This document shows positions 46,311 to 57,125 of a stretch of 64,000 bases of DNA, piece by piece. Under the pieces are notes generated by a model. That model saw only the letters and a program-made list of their open reading frames with translations. It made no database searches and was not told the DNA's origin. This stretch comes from Apostichopus japonicus. Lineage: Eukaryota > Echinodermata > Holothuroidea > Aspidochirotida > Stichopodidae. The position numbers and the translations under genes are program-made. How positions within the stretch are numbered: position 1 is the stretch's first letter; each line of letters begins with the position of its first letter. The stretch lies in the NCBI RefSeq assembly GCF_037975245.1, contig NC_092580.1, forward strand, positions 1,225,001-1,289,000, written 5' to 3'.

Positions 46311-46990
46311 CAGGAGCGTAGCCAGGGGGCGAAGGGGGAGACCGCTCCCCCCCTCAATTTTTTTTTTGTATTTTTTTTTTATGATATGGAAGTTTTATAG
46401 TAGCTGTTATAAGAGGTTTTAATATCATTAACTGTGTCTGAATTTTCGAAACTTCCCTGACCAACATTCTTCATCATACTTCCCTCTACTCGTGCAATTT
46501 TGACAGGTCTGTTAGGGGTTGAAGGTTTTTTTTCTATATATTGGTTGTCCATAGATGATATTTTGTGCAACATTATGGGCATGTTTGAAGTGAATTTTTT
46601 ATTCAAATTCTGAACAAATAATGGGCTTTAAAACCTTGAAAAGTGGGGCTGACGGGTATTTTGGGCCGTTACGTAGTATTACCTACAAAAGCAATGATCC
46701 ACAGGAGATGCAATGAGGTCCAACATGATGTGTGACTGGTGTCAATCTTAAAATAGGTAATGGATGGAAAAAAAAACTATTTGGAAAAAACTTGGTTCTC
46801 AGGCAAAAGTGTACATCTGGTTGGTCATTTTCAAGCCTGAGAAGTGCCATTTTCGGTGATCTGGGGGCTATCAAAACCAGAAATTTTCTTGTACGCTGCT
46901 TGCCAACCGATGGTGGCGCTCCGCTTAGTTAGTAATATACAAAATATCACAAAGCGCGAGAACAATTTGGGGGATGAAAGTTGCTACGCA
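46311..46990. repeat. MITE-like fragments (CAGGAGCGTAGCC ... GGTGGCGCTCCGC)
   Basis: It starts CAGGAGCGTAGCCAGGGGGC with a C/T-rich run. CGATGGTGGCGCTCCGCTTA near 46908 and GTTGCTACGCACCTG near 46979 look like the right-hand termini of the hAT-like family seen at 17401 and 18773. No target-site duplication was found, so the borders are uncertain. Confidence 0.4.
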
Positions 46991-47379
46991 CCTGCACCCA
47001 AGCAAATGTACCCCATCAATATTTGAAACAAATCACCGCCCCGGATCACATTGTCCAGAATGGTGACAATCCCGCTTCCCCCTCCCCCCAACAACCCTTC
47101 TATCCTTGTTCTCCCTCTGAAAAGATCAAACATTTGCTAAATAAATAGCAAACAAACAAAGGATGACTAACTTCTGATAATTCCATCTGTAGGACATTTT
47201 AGATTTATATTTTTTTGTTTCTGGAAAGTGCTAAAATCAAAACATTTTCATCACCTTGGCAAGTGCCTCTTTGATGTCTTGAATTGTCAAAGTCCCCAAA
47301 TTGCCCAAAATTAAGGATTGTGTCGGGTGATTCTGTCAAACAGATGATGTGCCTACCACCAATTACATGTCACTACTAC

Positions 47380-47671
47380 TCAGGTGTATCTTTGTCTTGT
47401 AGCCCTCGTCTTCCCCTTCCTCTCCCCAGTTGGCGTACTCTTGGGCTACCTTCACCTTGGAGTATGTGTTTGGCGTGTTCAGCCATTTCGTCTTCTCCTC
47501 TGCCTGCCTCCTGTTCAACATCTTGATCGGTGACTCGTATCTGCTCTTCTCAAATTCGTTGTCGTAGATGTAGATGAAGTTGGTGGAGGCGGCTGGGTAG
47601 GCGACGTCGCTCTTGGGCTTCAGTTCGTGTCTCACAAACGGCTGGCCGTACACGTTGCCTGTTATGTAACC
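47380..47671 (-). CDS. Adducin exon, end of head and neck
   Basis: The acceptor TTTGTTACAG is followed by GYITGNVYGQPFVRHELKPK, a Tyr/Asn-rich stretch, then RRQAEEKTKWLNTPNTYSKV, which is the highly conserved EKTRWLNSPNTY-type block of adducins. It ends near TKIHLS at a GTAGTA donor (phase 1). The glycine at the start completes the DNM|G junction with the exon at 48512. This exon marks the boundary between the class II aldolase-like head and the neck. Confidence 0.9.
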
Positions 47672-48075
47672 CTGTAACAAATTAAAAAGTTCCTGTGATC
47701 AAATTTTTGTGCTGGTTGCAGATCTAAGTCACTCTTACATCTAACATCAGCAGCACAACATTCCTCCATCTTTGCTGTTTTACTTATGAAATGATTACAT
47801 ATCAAGTCTTCCACAAGTATCTCTTTGAAAATCTCACACATTCGCTGTCTTTGGTGCATTCAGGACAAACTAATTGGAACATTCCGTTTCTATGCCATTT
47901 CCATGAAATATTGCACAATTTTGGATGCAGGTGATCTTGAAAATATTTTCAAAATGGGTGGGGTGTGCAACAGATCACATGGGGGAGCTTCATGAAGTTC
48001 CCCAAACCGATAAAGTATCGATTATGTTCAATAGCGTATGAAACCATTCTGATTATTAAGTCAAGAGCTTGCCAA

Positions 48076-48078
<3 letters not shown>

Positions 48079-48140
<62 letters not shown>

Positions 48141-48141
48141 G
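48079..48141. repeat. (TA)n microsatellite
   Basis: Uninterrupted TA run with one TATGTA, inside an adducin intron. Confidence 0.95.
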
Positions 48142-48511
48142 TGAATCTAAGAGAGTATCAAGCTGTAACAATTAGAGTTTCAAGTAAGACACAAATCAAA
48201 TCGAATGGTGTATCCAACCATCCTGATACGTCACAGCTGTTTACTTTGACTGAACGAAGCTACCTGCTTATCCACACTGACTTCCTACAACTCACTTCTC
48301 ACTGAATTATCTCACTTAATAAAGCGTATTAGCTTGGTACACATATGATCAAAAACCTCATACGTTAACTAGCGACGCCATCGGTTGGCAATTAGCATAG
48401 TAAATGCTAGCTATGTTTGCCCAGATCTTTAAATGCAAATAAGGCTAGTTGGTCTGCTGCACAGACGTTGCAGGCCAAGTGAGTTGGAATTTTTGCATTT
48501 TGAAATCTTAC

Positions 48512-48676
48512 CATATTGTCCAAATGTCTCATCATGGCTTCAAACTCCAGTTTACCGACCTTCAGTTTGTGTCCTGTCTCATTGACCCCACCTGCGTCCT
48601 TGGCAGTCGCTTCGCCGACCTTGTCTCTGACTTCATCCGGTAGGTGGATGACATTATCCAGGCCTACGGCATGTAT
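48512..48676 (-). CDS. Adducin exon, head domain C-terminal part
   Basis: 55 codons in phase 0 between the acceptor TATTCGTGACAG and the donor ATG|GTAAGA. It begins IHAVGLDNVIHLPDEVRDKV and ends KVGKLEFEAMMRHLDNM, the conserved adducin motif (G-x-x-EFEA-x-MR-x-LDN-x-G). Both joins are in phase with the exons at 52764 and 47671. Confidence 0.88.
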
Positions 48677-49914
48677 CTGTCACGAATAATTAGCATACGG
48701 TAAAGCGTTTGAATGCAGTTTGTTGCTACATTATCGAACACAAGTCTTACGAGCGACTCTTTTAATCTCTCTTATTCCTCCTTTGTCGTTTCTCGTTGCC
48801 GACTTTGCTCTGCTGGTCCTAACACTACTAAGGAGATTCTTATATTTGTCATCTTGTATATGCCATCCGAAGAATGAAACTCAACAATTTCATATAAGAG
48901 GACGACAAAATCGTACATGATTTGCCGAAGAAACCATCCGTTTGGCATTTATGCTTCAAAAATACAAGACCCACTAAAGAGTCGTTTTTAGCTTAAATCT
49001 GGTTTGAAATTTCGTCCTTTTGATGAAACCTTTGAATCCTTCTCAATTGAAGCATTTTGTCTTCCATCTCTCTGTCAAGGGACAAAAGAGCTAAATACTG
49101 CCATTACAGAACAAGCACAGAAATGCACTTCTCCTTCAACAGGCAAATATTTGAGCCAACTGTCTGTCTGGGCAATAATACTTCATTTGTTCCTATCCAA
49201 CAAAATTTTTTTGTCTGTCAACAAAACTGGACCAAACTTGGCTATTTGATTATTTGCTCTTTAATGAACAAAAAGATGTCAACTTCTCTATGGTGGATAT
49301 AACCAATGCCTGGATTCTGCAAAGCACCTTGATAGCAAACAGGCAAAAGCATTATGTACAATATGTATGAGGTACAATAGAAGCATTGTAACACTATCAG
49401 GAAAACGGATGTTTGTGTTTATAAGCCTCTTCTCCAAACGATTTGATACAGAATCCTGTGGACGCCTGCGGGCACAAGCTGAGCTCATCAAACTTACAAA
49501 GACCCTCAGGAGCATCCCAGCTTTCCTTTCATGATGTAAGTGTCATCACATTAGTATTTATAATACGCTTTCTGGCCAAGGTGAAGTGCACAGGCACGGC
49601 AGTATTTGAATATACCGCGGAGGATTGAAAACTGAAGCCTTTCCAAAATCTCATCGATCATATTCATAGACTTACTGTTTTAGTATTCTGTGCTTAATAC
49701 TCCCTTTTGAACAGATATTTATTCCTCTTGAATTTTATTCAACTTTTATTAGCAGATTGAATTTGAGTTCGCAGAAATAAATGTTTCAGTTTTTGAGTCG
49801 GACTAAATTTATTCCAGTCCTTGCAGCCCGACTGAACTTTATTAACATTAGACTGAAACTTGGAAGAAAATAAATTTTATCCCACAGCGATAGGCCTAGG
49901 CCTAATATCCAATA

Positions 49915-51022
49915 ATGGATGTTCAGAACTTGCTGCAGTTATCCAAGAATATGGAAAATATTGTTGACCCATCGAAGAAGACCAAGCCTAAAAAATGTGT
50001 TATTTATTGGATGAAAGATCAACAAGTTAGTACAGAGTCGGTGATGGACAAAGAAAATGCAACTGAAAATGCAGTCTGCTTGATAAAGTGGAGAGGAAAG
50101 CGGCCGTATTCTAGAAAAATCATCAAAATAAGTGGTATGTTGACCTTTTTTCTGTTTCATTTCTATGTGTAATCATATGAAACTTTCTGACAGTGGCACA
50201 ATAACCAAGATCAACTTCTAATTTTATCCTGTCTTGTGCAACGATAAACAGCATATTTGCAGTTAATCAAATTAATAATCAAATTAAAATAAGACAAGGC
50301 TACATGTGTAGAATATTTCTTGTTTAGGCCTAAACTTATAAGGTTACTACAGTTAAGCTTATTCTTATGGGTGCATGGGGCAATACCTATGTTTGGTAAT
50401 TATTTGGACATTCAGTACTTGGATTAGTTTCCTAGTTTTACCTAGTCAAACTTCACGTTCAAGTCTGACGTTTCTCTTACCGTACTACAGAGATTTTACT
50501 TACCATTGAAATAGCGTTATAAAAATGCAAAACATTTGAGTGTTGGGCATGCAGGGTTTAATGTGATTACATTTCTGTTTTTCATATGTGGTTATATGCA
50601 ATGGCCAAATTTTTTATCATTTTAATAATTATTACAGGGGGGGAGGGCTAGTAAGGTTATATATAAACTTTGTGACATGTTGTAAGACATGTGTAAACAT
50701 GCTTGCTTGCAAAAAAAGTGGGGTCTAAAGCCACCCATCTCTCCCTCGCGTTGCGACGTCCATTATGCACTGAATATTATATATTATATTTTCCGTTTCT
50801 GGTGGGTGGTTATTGTGCCAATGTATATTTGTGCCCTATCATTATTAATTATTTCTATTTGTTTTATGTTCAGAGTACATTCACAGTATGTGTGGCAGAA
50901 ACCAGTGGACAGAGCCACAGCCACAAGCGATGAACAAACTGTTTGCATACAAGTGCATGAATGCTACAAGAAAGATACATGAAATTGAAGAAGCTGTATT
51001 TTATTTTTGTTTTGTTTTGTAA
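49915..51022 (+). CDS. Two-exon small gene model, unrecognised basic protein
   Basis: Exon 1 (49915-50134) starts MDVQNLLQLSKNMENIVDPS and contains KPKKCVIYWMKDQQVS and AVCLIKWRGKRPYSRKIIKI. It ends AGTG|GTATGT in phase 1. Exon 2 (50874-51022), after the acceptor GTTTTATGTTCAG, continues in frame as EYIHSMCGRNQWTEPQPQAM, then NKLFAYKCMNATRKIHEIEE, to a TAA at 51020-51022. The total is about 123 codons. The 'KW-x-G-K...KI-x-KIS' pattern resembles the small beta-rich segment found upstream of BEN domains in invertebrate proteins, but I see no BEN domain, so no function is assigned. It lies within a large adducin intron on the opposite strand. Confidence 0.5.
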
Positions 51023-51129
51023 TTTTATAGTTGTTGCATAAAAAAGGAGACTTCAGAATTCTGGTTATTCTCATTATTTGTTTGGAGAGTTTTAATCAAT
51101 AACTAGGACAACAAGCTGGCCAAATTCCT

Positions 51130-51565
51130 AACTCTCCTTACTTGGAACTGATTAGCATACAAGTATTCAATAAGTATTTGAGTAAGTATTCAGAAACCTG
51201 TTAAGCCTTCATAAAATAACTAATTAGCATACAAGTATTCGAATACTAGCGAATAAGTATTCGAGTAACTATAAGTATTCGTCAGAGCCAAATTATTTAA
51301 ATGAGCGAATACTTATATGTAAATGAGCTAAGTATTCAAATAGCTATTCCAAATCTACTCGAATACCTATTCGAATACCTATTTGAATACCTATTTGAAT
51401 ACCTAACAGGTATTCGAATACTTCACTCATTTACATATTTTGGCTCTGAGGAAGGCTTATAGTTATTCATATTAGTATTGGAATACTTATTTTGTACTGT
51501 GTGTTATATGGTAAATTTTCTGAATACTGAGGAAATCTTTGAATACTTTTTGAATACTTATCGAA
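51130..51565. repeat. Palindrome-rich repeat (AAGTATTCGAATACTT)
   Basis: Many copies of AAGTATTC, GTATTCGAATAC and GAATACCTATTTGAATACCT. An inverted pair, CAGAGCCAAATTATTTAAATG near 51273 and CATTTACATATTTTGGCTCTG near 51428, brackets the densest part. ATTAGCATACAAGTATTC occurs twice about 75 bp apart (51151, 51227). It is non-coding. The design resembles the foldback elements, with a third palindromic motif, but their TATGGC ends and 6-bp duplication are not seen. Confidence 0.65.
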
Positions 51566-51569
51566 TATA

Positions 51570-52763
51570 TTTGTGTAAGGTAAGGGTGGCTTTATTAGAA
51601 AGCAGATAATCCGCTTTGTAACGACCATTATTTGTTACCCAGACTCGACAAAAAAAACCACACACACACCGATTGATAAAATTGTAGGTTGACAAAACCC
51701 AGACAACCAGCTCTTGATGCTGCAGGGAGAAGAGAGGACAAAGTACTCCCATTCCTGCCCATCAACACCCCCCACTTCCCCCACCACTTGTAATCCCAAC
51801 CCACTAGTAAAGTGTGTTGCTGAACCTTCAAGACAAACAAATAGAAAACTCAATTATGACTTTCATAAAAGATCTCTAAGTGAGATTTTTCCCACAGTTT
51901 CAACTGGTAGCTTTTCTAAGGATTTACAGTAGCCAAAAGACCCTGGATTCCAAGGTCAATAATGAAACACATCTCCCAGGTGGGTAACCTTGCCCTTGGG
52001 GTCAGACATCAAAAAGAATATTATGGGAATTTTATCGATGAATGTCAACATTATTAGTGCCCATACATGTTAGAAAGCAAACATCTCCCTACTATGCCTT
52101 AATCTAAATCCATAAATCCGATTTGGAGTCGGCAAGTCGCATCAAGACTAGCAATTATTCCAGTCAAACATACTTCTTCAACCGCTGTTCTTTTCGTTTC
52201 ATGGAGCAGGCTTTGCTATTGCAGGTGACTTTCTGCTGTTACTCAGAGCCTAGTTTGACTCGGAGAAAAGCAAACAAAAGTTTGTACAGAAGCAGAATCT
52301 TCAGAGGTGGAGAGAGTTAGAAGAGTGTAATGACTATATATTGATACAGAAGTAGACTACGCTAATGGCAAAATCAAGTTCCGTGTAGGCTAGGAGATAC
52401 AATCATTCCCAAGACAATAAAAATTCCAAATTGATTATATTGTTTGGAACAGTTTGAAAATTTCAGATAACTTTTCTCAGAGGAGAGGGTCATAACAAAG
52501 ATTAACTCAATCCATACCATTTACTTTGTGTTTGGAGTTGACTAATCTTGTCCATTTTCATCCCTCAACCCCCTTACCCCATTCCCGGCTCTTTAGAAAA
52601 CAGCTTAAAAAAGGAAAACTCTGTAAATTTCACAGGTCTCGAAAATATTCTGAAATGGAGGAGAATGAACAAACTGTAATATAACCAGAGAACATTTGGC
52701 CTCACACTGCTAAGTTTTACAAGCAATCCGACCACGTTGGACCAAGTCCAGCTAATTCTTTAC
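51570..52763. other. Adducin intron, no other gene seen
   Basis: Short frames around 51628-51853 on the minus strand and 51714-51932 on the plus strand overlap each other and have no recognisable content. Confidence 0.45.
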
Positions 52764-52992
52764 CTGTATCTCGCATGCTGCTACACAGTTGAGGGATAGG
52801 AAGTACGCCTCCTCTATGGACCCACCACAGCAGACGATACCATGGTTATTCAAGAATAGGATCTTGTTTTTGATGATTTGATCCTCCTGTTCCTCCTCGA
52901 CCACGATCCCCGTGAAGTCATAGTGTAGAGATCTCACCACAAATCAAGGCTTCTTGACTCATCGACAAAAGGCCACACTTCATAGTTGAGAC
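52764..52992 (-). pseudogene. Adducin head-domain exon with a +1 frameshift
   Basis: It starts after the acceptor GAATCTTGACAG with VSTMKCGLLSMSQEALICGE, an adducin head block (class II aldolase-like fold). It then needs a one-base shift at about 52932 to continue as SLHYDFTGIVVEEEQEDQII, then KILFLNNHGIVCCGGSIEEA, ending CEIQ|GTAAAG. Skipping one A restores the family spacing of seven residues between Gly-Glu and Gly-Ile. As given, the frame reaches TGA a few codons later. Splice sites are intact and both parts are well conserved, so this is either an assembly indel or a recent inactivating change. Confidence 0.85.
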
Positions 52993-53340
52993 CTGTCAAG
53001 ATTCAAAGCAAAAAATTCAAAATCCTCCATATTCTATGACATCTTTGCTTTTAAAGATTTGCTTTGGTCAACAACTTGCAGGAAGGGTAATGCTAGGCAA
53101 ACATATTGAATATTCAAAGAACATTTAAAAATCCTCCATAATCTATGACATCATTGCTTTTAAGGTAGTTTTTTTTTTTTGTGGTCAGCAAATTTATAAA
53201 GCCAACTGGGTATTAATCAAAACAAATCGAAATGTGACAAGTCAAGCTAAAGATGTTAAAGAAAATGATCAAAATCCAAGTAAAGAAAAAAGGAACCTGC
53301 TCTAAGAATCATGAAAGTAATTATAAAGGTGGATACTCAC

Positions 53341-53384
53341 AGCAGCGGCTGCCGAAGTGTGCACATGTTAAATGCATTTAGTAC
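53341..53384 (-). pseudogene. Adducin head-domain exon fragment with in-frame TAA
   Basis: HVHTSAAAA ends at the donor GCTGCT|GTGAGT and joins in phase to VSTMKCG of the next exon, as in the family (H-x-HT-x-A-G-A-A-VS). Upstream, TKCI aligns with the expected K-C-V but is separated from HVHT by TAA (53368-53370). The acceptor GACCAG has a poor pyrimidine tract. Either the real exon border differs or the copy carries a nonsense codon. Further 5' adducin exons were not found. Confidence 0.6.
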
Positions 53385-53389
53385 CTGGT

Positions 53390-54645
53390 CTGGATTTATT
53401 ATTACTATTGCTTTCGCAGACTTTTAACTTTGAACACTATCTATCAATATGTAGCAACTGCTTTGAAGTTGATGAGAAAAACATCTTTTGGCCGAGAAGC
53501 ATCCAACATTGGGGTTATTCTACTCATCTCCAGAAGTTATCTGTTGATCCAAAAAAAATCCCTTAGTTCATTTTTGCCTTTAAATAAAACAGTGAGTGAC
53601 TTAATTATTTAGATTACACAAAAGAAGGCAAAACTATATCTATATATATATAGCATTTGAAAGCAGCAGAGAAGACCAGCATATGCAGAGAAGTCTCCTA
53701 GATAATTGAAACAAACACTGTTGTTCTATAACTCTATAAACACTACCTGGCAATTGATTGGACATTGTTTATATGTAAAGGATTGGGTGGTTAGAGGAGT
53801 CTGGTTGCGACATCCAAGGGGGGGGGGGGGGAGATATAGTATGGCAAGGGAAGGCAGAACTCAGTTTTTCTCTTTAAGCGCTGGTATTTTGTTCCCCACT
53901 AGCAAGCTCTACATCAAAAAATAGGAGGAAAAGGAAAACAAATGTGTAATAAACAATGCTTGATAAAATCATAAACTAGCTTTTAAATGTTGGAACACTC
54001 CTTTAATGCTCAGAAAATATTAAAGAGTGAATGGCTTCTTTAATATTAAGGAGTAGAAGGCTCTTTTAAATGCTTATGCCATGCAACCCACAATGCTTCT
54101 CATGTCAAAAATTAACCTTCTATTCTAAAAATCATGGCTATAACCGACATATGATAAAAAAAAATAAGATATAAAATCTTAAATTTGTCCAAAATCCATA
54201 ACTATCTAAAAAAATATTTGCTTTGTCAATAGATGATAGATAAAGGGAATCAATACAGCTTATTTATTACAACTCTAAGTGTGCATATGACCAACTAATC
54301 CCAATGCCATGGAATACTATTATGTACCAACGCCAACAACAATATGAACACAACAGTTACCTTTATCATACACATGGACACGGCCATCTTATACTACAAA
54401 AACTTGTGATAAAACTGAGGGCGTACTGGCAAATACTGCAGAATATGTACAACCTATCTAGCCTTATGCTGTATACCAACAGAAATCACCTACAACATAA
54501 AAATGAAATGCAAGCAAATATGAATACTTGTAACATCTTCTGTCACATACTGAAATAATTATTGGATCTAGTACAGTAGTAGCAGGCATATCACATAATA
54601 TAATACATGCTTGGACCTAAGATGTTTAAAAAGTGAGGAACAAAC
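53390..54645. other. No gene seen
   Basis: AT-rich sequence with a (G)n run at 53820. Frames such as 54304-54558 show no family features. Confidence 0.4.
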
Positions 54646-54649
54646 TTAC

Positions 54650-54730
54650 CTGATTGTACCTGGTCTCCATAGCTGCCCTCAGCATACACTGCAAACGTAC
54701 ATTTTCTGCAACACCTAACTTCACGTCAAA
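54650..54730 (-). CDS. Candidate internal exon, unrecognised protein
   Basis: 81 bases (27 codons, phase 0 at both ends) between the acceptor TTTTTTTGTAG and the donor AATCAG|GTAAGT. They encode FDVKLGVAENVRLQCMLRAA, then METRYNQ. Conserved-looking amphipathic helix with excellent splice signals. The LLRAxETR-like pattern faintly recalls a TTC7-type helical repeat, but the rest does not match, so I do not name it. Probably the same gene as the exon at 61716. Confidence 0.45.
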
Positions 54731-54960
54731 CTACAAAAAAAGCATCATATCAGTCAAAATCTTAGAAAAGTTACAAATGAAACATGTTATTACCTCATAG
54801 AGCTTTTGATGATAAACTGACGCAGGGAAAGTTAATTAAAAATAACAAATTTTTTTGGATATATACATAAATCTTAGGTTTCGTGTATAATCTACATTGT
54901 CAATGGTCCTGACCACAAACTTTTTCAGGTTCCTTACCCGCAACTTCCTGGAGTTTTGAA

Positions 54961-55236
54961 GGCTGAAATTGCAAATAAACTAGTGCATATCCCTACACCA
55001 GTTTGAAGGGTCACATTGCAAATAAATTAATGCATATCCCTACACTAGTTTGGAGGGCTGAAATTGCAAATAAACTAGTGCATATCCCTACACTAGTTTG
55101 GAGCGCTGAAATTGCAAATAAACTATTGCATATCCCTATACTAGTTTGGAGTGCTGAAATTGCAATTAACTAGTGCATATCCCTACACTAGTTTGGAGGG
55201 CTGAAATTGCAATTAACTAGTGCATATCTCTACATA
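54961..55236 (+). repeat. 48-bp tandem repeat, about 6 copies
   Basis: The unit contains GCTGAAATTGCAAATAAACT and AGTGCATATCCCTACACTAG. Copies differ by a few bases and a one-base deletion in the last ones. Confidence 0.9.
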
Positions 55237-55461
55237 TAAATAGACCTATCAAAAAGCCCAATCCTTGAGATCAATTTTAAGTTGGTCTGACTTCATGAAG
55301 TCAAAAAATTGGATAACCAACCGTTATTGGATAACCAACCGTCAACCTGTTGACACTGTTCCTTGAGGAGCTCTTATATATTCTACTCTCTAATGATCTC
55401 CGAGGTTAAATAGAGTGTGGTTTTCACTACATCTTGCAAATTGTATTATTTGAGACACTAA

Positions 55462-56240
55462 TTGAGACAACATTTAGCAGAAAATTTTATTTTGTTCCAA
55501 TTTTGGAATACTTTTTCTGCTGGAGATCTCGGCAACGACGTCCTGCGACGTTCGTTAGCCTACAAGATTGTTAGTATGGATTCTGCGACAGTGGAGAAAT
55601 TAAAGGAGTGTAGCATCAGAGTTGCCGACAGTTCATATAAAGATACTGAGATTTTGTATGCTATCATGAATGATGTTGGTAGAGATGGAATTGCAAGTTG
55701 TGTGAAATCTTTAGGATGCTGGATTATCACATTAAAAGCAAAGGAACAAGCTGATCTTATTTTGGACAGTGGACTCCTCGTGAATGGGAATCAGTTTCTA
55801 CTGGTGTCAACAGAACGTTCCTAACTGTTAGTGTTTTCGGAGTACCTTCATTCATACAGGACGAAGATCTAACAGGAAAACTTTGTGAGTATGGGTGTAA
55901 AATAAGAGGCGAATGGAAAGGAAAGACCTTCCCCAGATTCCCAAATATCGGGAACGGAATACGATATGTACAGTTAAAACTACCTGAAGAACACAAGAGC
56001 TTGCCTTACGCAATTAGAATTAACGGGATTAATATGAACTTAACGCACAATGGTCAAACTAAAGTATGCAATTTGTGTTTGGAAAGCGATCACATCAGGA
56101 GAAACTGTCCTAACTGCAAATGTTAAGTTTGCGATGTCCAAGGGCACCGGGAAGCTAATTGCCCAAAGGTCAGATGCTTTAAATGCCAAGAACGTTTGAA
56201 GAGTATCGCCATGACAACACAGACACTGGCTCGACCCTAG
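55462..56240 (+). pseudogene. ORF1 of the CR1/L2-like element
   Basis: The first part runs from 55462 to a stop at 55824 (SMDSATVEKLKECSIRVADS), and the rest is in another frame (SVFGVPSFIQDEDLTGKLCE). Then come zinc-knuckle-like pieces CNLCLESDHIRRNC and CDVQGHREANC, separated by a TAA. RNA-binding gag-like protein, frameshifted. Confidence 0.75.
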
Positions 56241-56660
56241 ATACACATGAAAACGAAACACAATATCAGTCTGAGGGATAAGTCACTGGGTCGGTTGAAC
56301 AGGACGATCACGCTATTCAAGAAGCTAACGAGGTCAGGGCACAGAAATCCGAACAAAACACGGATTCAACAGCAAAGAAGAACAATAACGCGAAATCCAG
56401 ACACCCGAGTAATCCTAACCAGGAATTAAAGAAAACCCACCAACAACAGCGAACTGAACAAAAGACGACACTGCCAACACAAAAAGTAGTAGAACAACGG
56501 AGAACACAACCGGAGACTGGATCTCAGCGGATGGAGGGGGCAAGCACACAAAGGGGAAACATCCAACCCCACAAAAGGCAAATATCCCTAGACAAAGACG
56601 GCTTTCAAACTATCAGACTAAAGAAGAAATCATTTATTCCTAATCTCAGCAGAGCGAGAA

Positions 56661-57125
56661 ATGTCAGAACAAAGGATTCTTCGGCCGAACCTATGCAAAG
56701 ATGATGGCGTTCATGTTATACGGTACATTTATTTATTTATAGCGATGCAAGCTGCAAAATACCTTGAAACAGGGGAGGAAGCTATCGCATGCAATTACTA
56801 CGATATTGATTCATACAACAAGATGTCTCGCGAACACATATTGTCTTTATTCCACCATAATAGTCGAAGCCTTAACAAAAACTTAGACGACATAACTACA
56901 TTTACGTCTCTATTGAAGGATTTCTCTGTCATTGGATTTACCGAAACCTGGCTTACTGCAGATATATCCCCCTTAATCCATATCAATAACTATACGCTTG
57001 TTGAAAGGCATCGTCCCGAAAGGAGAGGTGGTGGTGTTTGTTCATTTTTCAACAAAGATCTAAATTTCAAACTCAGAAACGATATAAGCATTTTCAATGA
57101 TTCTGTCAATGTTCATAGAGGTTGA
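56661..57125 (+). pseudogene. ORF2 start: AP-type endonuclease, first part
   Basis: ILSLFHHNSRSLNKNLDDIT and SVIGFTETWLT are the first two endonuclease motifs (asparagine and catalytic glutamate). RPERRGGGVCSFF follows. The frame breaks at about 57115 with a one-base shift and continues in the next block. Confidence 0.85.

Noticed and set aside
47284-47526. Plus-strand Ser/Pro/Leu-rich frame over the adducin exon
   Set aside because: It is the antisense shadow of the adducin exon 47380-47671, which has matching splice sites and clear similarity.
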